Positions 63,631 to 64,000 of a stretch of DNA of 64,000 nucleotides are shown piece after piece. The stretch's first letter is position 1. Each line of letters opens with the position of its first letter. Under the pieces are notes generated by a model that saw only the letters and a list, made by a program, of their open reading frames with translations, did no database searches and was not told the origin of the DNA. The translations under genes were made by a program, and so were the position numbers. The stretch is from contig ONJX01000011.1 of NCBI GenBank assembly GCA_900318255.1, forward strand, positions 28,493-92,492. The letters run 5' to 3'. This DNA comes from an uncultured Prevotellaceae bacterium (GTDB lineage Bacteria > Bacteroidota > Bacteroidia > Bacteroidales > Muribaculaceae).

Positions 63631-63942
63631 TTTTATCCTGTTCCACGTCTGCGCTCTCTTTTGGTCTCCATTCATTAAGTGAAAAGATGGGTTCATAGCC
63701 GTAAGATTGAAGTTAAACATTTCCTTGCCCTCACCGCTTGCCTTTACGCTGCAAAGTTATTCCGCTCTACTCACTAGCAAGGCCAGGCTACGTTGCTCTG
63801 AAAATTCTCCAGCCCTTCGGGTAGTAATTCTCAGGCAAGCCTTGCTCTCTGTGAGGGCGAACGGACTTTGCAGGCAGTGTAAAGGCGAAGCTGTAAGTGA
63901 CGGCAAGATCAATGATGTTTAACTTTTTAAATAATTACTGCT

Positions 63943-64000
63943 ATGAATGAATTATCTCTTTTCAGTGAATCAATGAATGGTGCCCAGAGCACTGACATGG
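63943..64000 (+). CDS. Start of a gene cut by the window edge
   Basis: ATG at 63943 opens a frame to the edge (MNELSLFSESMNGAQSTDM). The opening MNELxLF is common in Bacteroidales phage antirepressor/KilA-type proteins, but 19 residues are too few to assign it. Confidence 0.45.
   Translation, partial: MNELSLFSESMNGAQSTDM

Larger units (their letters stand above)
59461..64000. mobile_element. Left end of an integrated element, probably a prophage
   Basis: Starts at the tRNA-Val fragment and holds a typical early region: Xre repressor on the minus strand, divergent small HTH genes, a replication-initiation protein, a DnaC-like loader and small unknown genes. Integrase and structural genes are not in the window, so phage versus other integrative element cannot be settled. 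It continues past the right edge. Confidence 0.7.

Noticed and set aside
63707..63922. 71-codon plus-strand ORF
   Set aside because: Overlaps the repeat-like non-coding block, composition is not protein-like, and no start signal or homology is apparent.

Overview
The window is a chromosomal segment of a Bacteroidota (order Bacteroidales) bacterium. Evidence: Bacteroidetes-type promoters (TTTG, about 19-20 bp, TAnnTTTG) recur; there is a type IX secretion (T9SS) operon porT-porP-porK-porL-porM-porN; secreted proteins carry T9SS-like C-termini; and menaquinone, DPP-IV and BspA-like genes are of Bacteroidales type. Muribaculaceae or Prevotellaceae is plausible, but the genus cannot be fixed from sequence alone.

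Layout. 1-16107 (mostly minus strand): a partial secreted repeat protein, a BASS-family transporter, an OprP-like porin, a BspA-like LRR protein, and a giant 3264-residue LamG/FN3 surface protein with a T9SS sorting domain, translationally coupled to the LRR gene. 16317-25281: tRNA-Arg, queA, an ABC exporter half, DPP-IV, a glycosyltransferase and an acyltransferase. 25322-32523: the T9SS operon, ended by a strong terminator. 32886-36429 (minus): menA with a lipoprotein gene, a NUDIX hydrolase and a DegT-type aminotransferase.

37165-58992 is the most unusual part. It is a plus-strand cluster of signalling and repeat-protein genes: LytTR regulator, two FHA/zinc-ribbon proteins, PP2C phosphatase, two transmembrane Ser/Thr kinases (one with MORN repeats), a secreted caspase-like protein, three SEL1-repeat proteins, an acidic protein, and seven exported SEL1/FGE-sulfatase (C-type-lectin fold) paralogues. 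Five of the seven end in a 120-nt segment of identical length. Within it a dozen or so codons differ between copies almost always as NNC, while the codons between them are fixed. This is the pattern left by adenine-directed mutagenesis of AAC codons by a diversity-generating retroelement (DGR). No reverse transcriptase, Avd or template repeat is visible here, so these look like a multi-copy target array served in trans. Shared linkers, an orphan VR tail, a shared hairpin element and a TAG-interrupted copy show that the array recombines.

59461-64000 is the left end of an integrated element, probably a prophage. The 3' part of a tRNA-Val gene marks the junction, followed by a Xre repressor, divergent HTH genes, a replication-initiation protein, a DnaC-like loader and small hypothetical genes, and the element runs off the right edge.
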